Assembly (NCBI GenBank): GCA_900541485.1 | Contig: UQJW01000005.1 | Span: 58,062-122,061 of the forward strand | Length of the DNA stretch: 64,000 nt | Direction of reading: 5' to 3' | Source: an uncultured Dialister sp. | Lineage (GTDB): Bacteria > Bacillota > Negativicutes > Veillonellales > Dialisteraceae | Notes under the pieces: model-generated | What the model saw: the letters and a program-made list of their open reading frames with translations, nothing else | Database searches by the model: none | Told to the model about the DNA's origin: nothing | Part shown: one piece after another, positions 63,755 to 64,000 of the stretch | Layout of the letters: every line of letters starts with the position of its first letter | Position numbering within the stretch: position 1 is the stretch's first letter | Program-made: the position numbers and the translations under genes

Positions 63755-64000
63755 TCAGATTTGATATCCGAAAACCGGTAAAATGACAAATACCAATAAC
63801 GCCCAAATAAGACCGGCACCGATAAAAATACCGGCAGTAATGGCGAATCCTTCTTTTGAACAGGGAACGCCGAGAAGACTGAAATTTCCGAACCAGCCGC
63901 GGCGTACCATGAATCCGTTACTGCTCCTCTGACGGAACCAGACAAGTTTTTTTCTCGGATCTATACTGTAAGCCACAATCACGGCAATGACCGTAGCCAC
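63755..64000 (-). CDS. C-terminal part of a membrane protein (partial)
   Basis: 81 residues of an open frame that enters from the right edge. Two hydrophobic helices (about 1-12 and 55-76) flank a basic loop (SIDPRKKLVWFRQRSSNGFM). The end VLPVFGYQI is followed by a stop and a terminator, so it is the true C-terminus. The pattern fits the last helices of a polytopic transporter, but the part is too short to name a family. Confidence 0.55.
   Translation of the reverse strand: MATVIAVIVAYSIDPRKKLVWFRQRSSNGFMVRRGWFGNFSLLGVPCSKEGFAITAGIFIGAGLIWALLVFVILPVFGYQI

Noticed and set aside
1..64000. CRISPR array, insertion sequence or prophage
   Set aside because: No regularly spaced repeats, transposase, integrase or phage structural gene was seen on either strand.

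Overview
The window looks like a chromosomal segment of a diderm Firmicute (class Negativicutes, most like the Dialister/Veillonella group; the genus is an inference). Outer-membrane features are present: a trimeric autotransporter with a YadA-type anchor and a TonB-dependent receptor. Yet the gene orders (ylxM-ffh-rpsP-khpA-ylqD-rimM-trmD; yggS-sepF-proC-ylmH-divIVA) and the T-box and preQ1 leaders are Firmicute. Metabolism looks anaerobic and organic-acid based: pyruvate carboxylase, a lactate-type 2-hydroxyacid dehydrogenase, rubredoxin, a Na+-pump decarboxylase beta subunit, and TTT and TRAP carboxylate transporters.

Layout. 1-1420: dipeptide/nickel-type ABC permeases (minus). 1869-2995: an AT-rich decayed two-gene remnant. 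3014-6550: a large adhesin. 6979-7230: a truncated TfoX-like gene. 7378-15197: rpoC and rpoB, detached from their usual ribosomal-protein neighbours and preceded by a strong promoter and a terminator-like leader hairpin. 15654-20661: rubredoxin, pyruvate carboxylase, 2-hydroxyacid dehydrogenase, tRNA-Leu. 20852-24846: MscL with a zinc ribbon, a candidate small RNA, and a lipoprotein plus TonB receptor for iron-complex or cobalamin uptake. 25155-31846: small housekeeping genes (yfbR, thiD, sixA, DUF2157/GDYXXLXY pair, usp, beta-lactamase-fold hydrolase).

31878-35172: a preQ0/queuosine operon (queC-queD-queE-folE) behind a preQ1-I-like riboswitch. 35653-36804: a Met T-box and an orphan MetQ lipoprotein. 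36851-41374: an esterase-like protein and a tctCBA transporter. 41464-46754: the SRP/S16/TrmD operon ending in yebC. 46849-51631: peptidase, alanine racemase, DNA polymerase IV, flavodoxin, ArsR regulator. 51795-52040: an ABC-ATPase relic. 52133-55999: a division cluster with two tandem sepF genes. 56173-57555: a PF04392-type lipoprotein behind a T-box whose specifier reads UUC (Phe) and whose antiterminator/terminator module is duplicated. 57663-60696: a TAXI-TRAP transporter. 60865-62238: M18 aminopeptidase. 62336-63622: OadB-type subunit plus a 41-residue membrane protein, then a partial membrane protein at the right edge.

The most interesting items are the Phe T-box with two expression platforms, the decayed N-rich-tag gene pair, the rpoBC leader hairpin, the small RNA locus near 21.5 kb, the tandem sepF pair and the micro-subunit beside OadB. 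I see no CRISPR array, insertion sequence or prophage.
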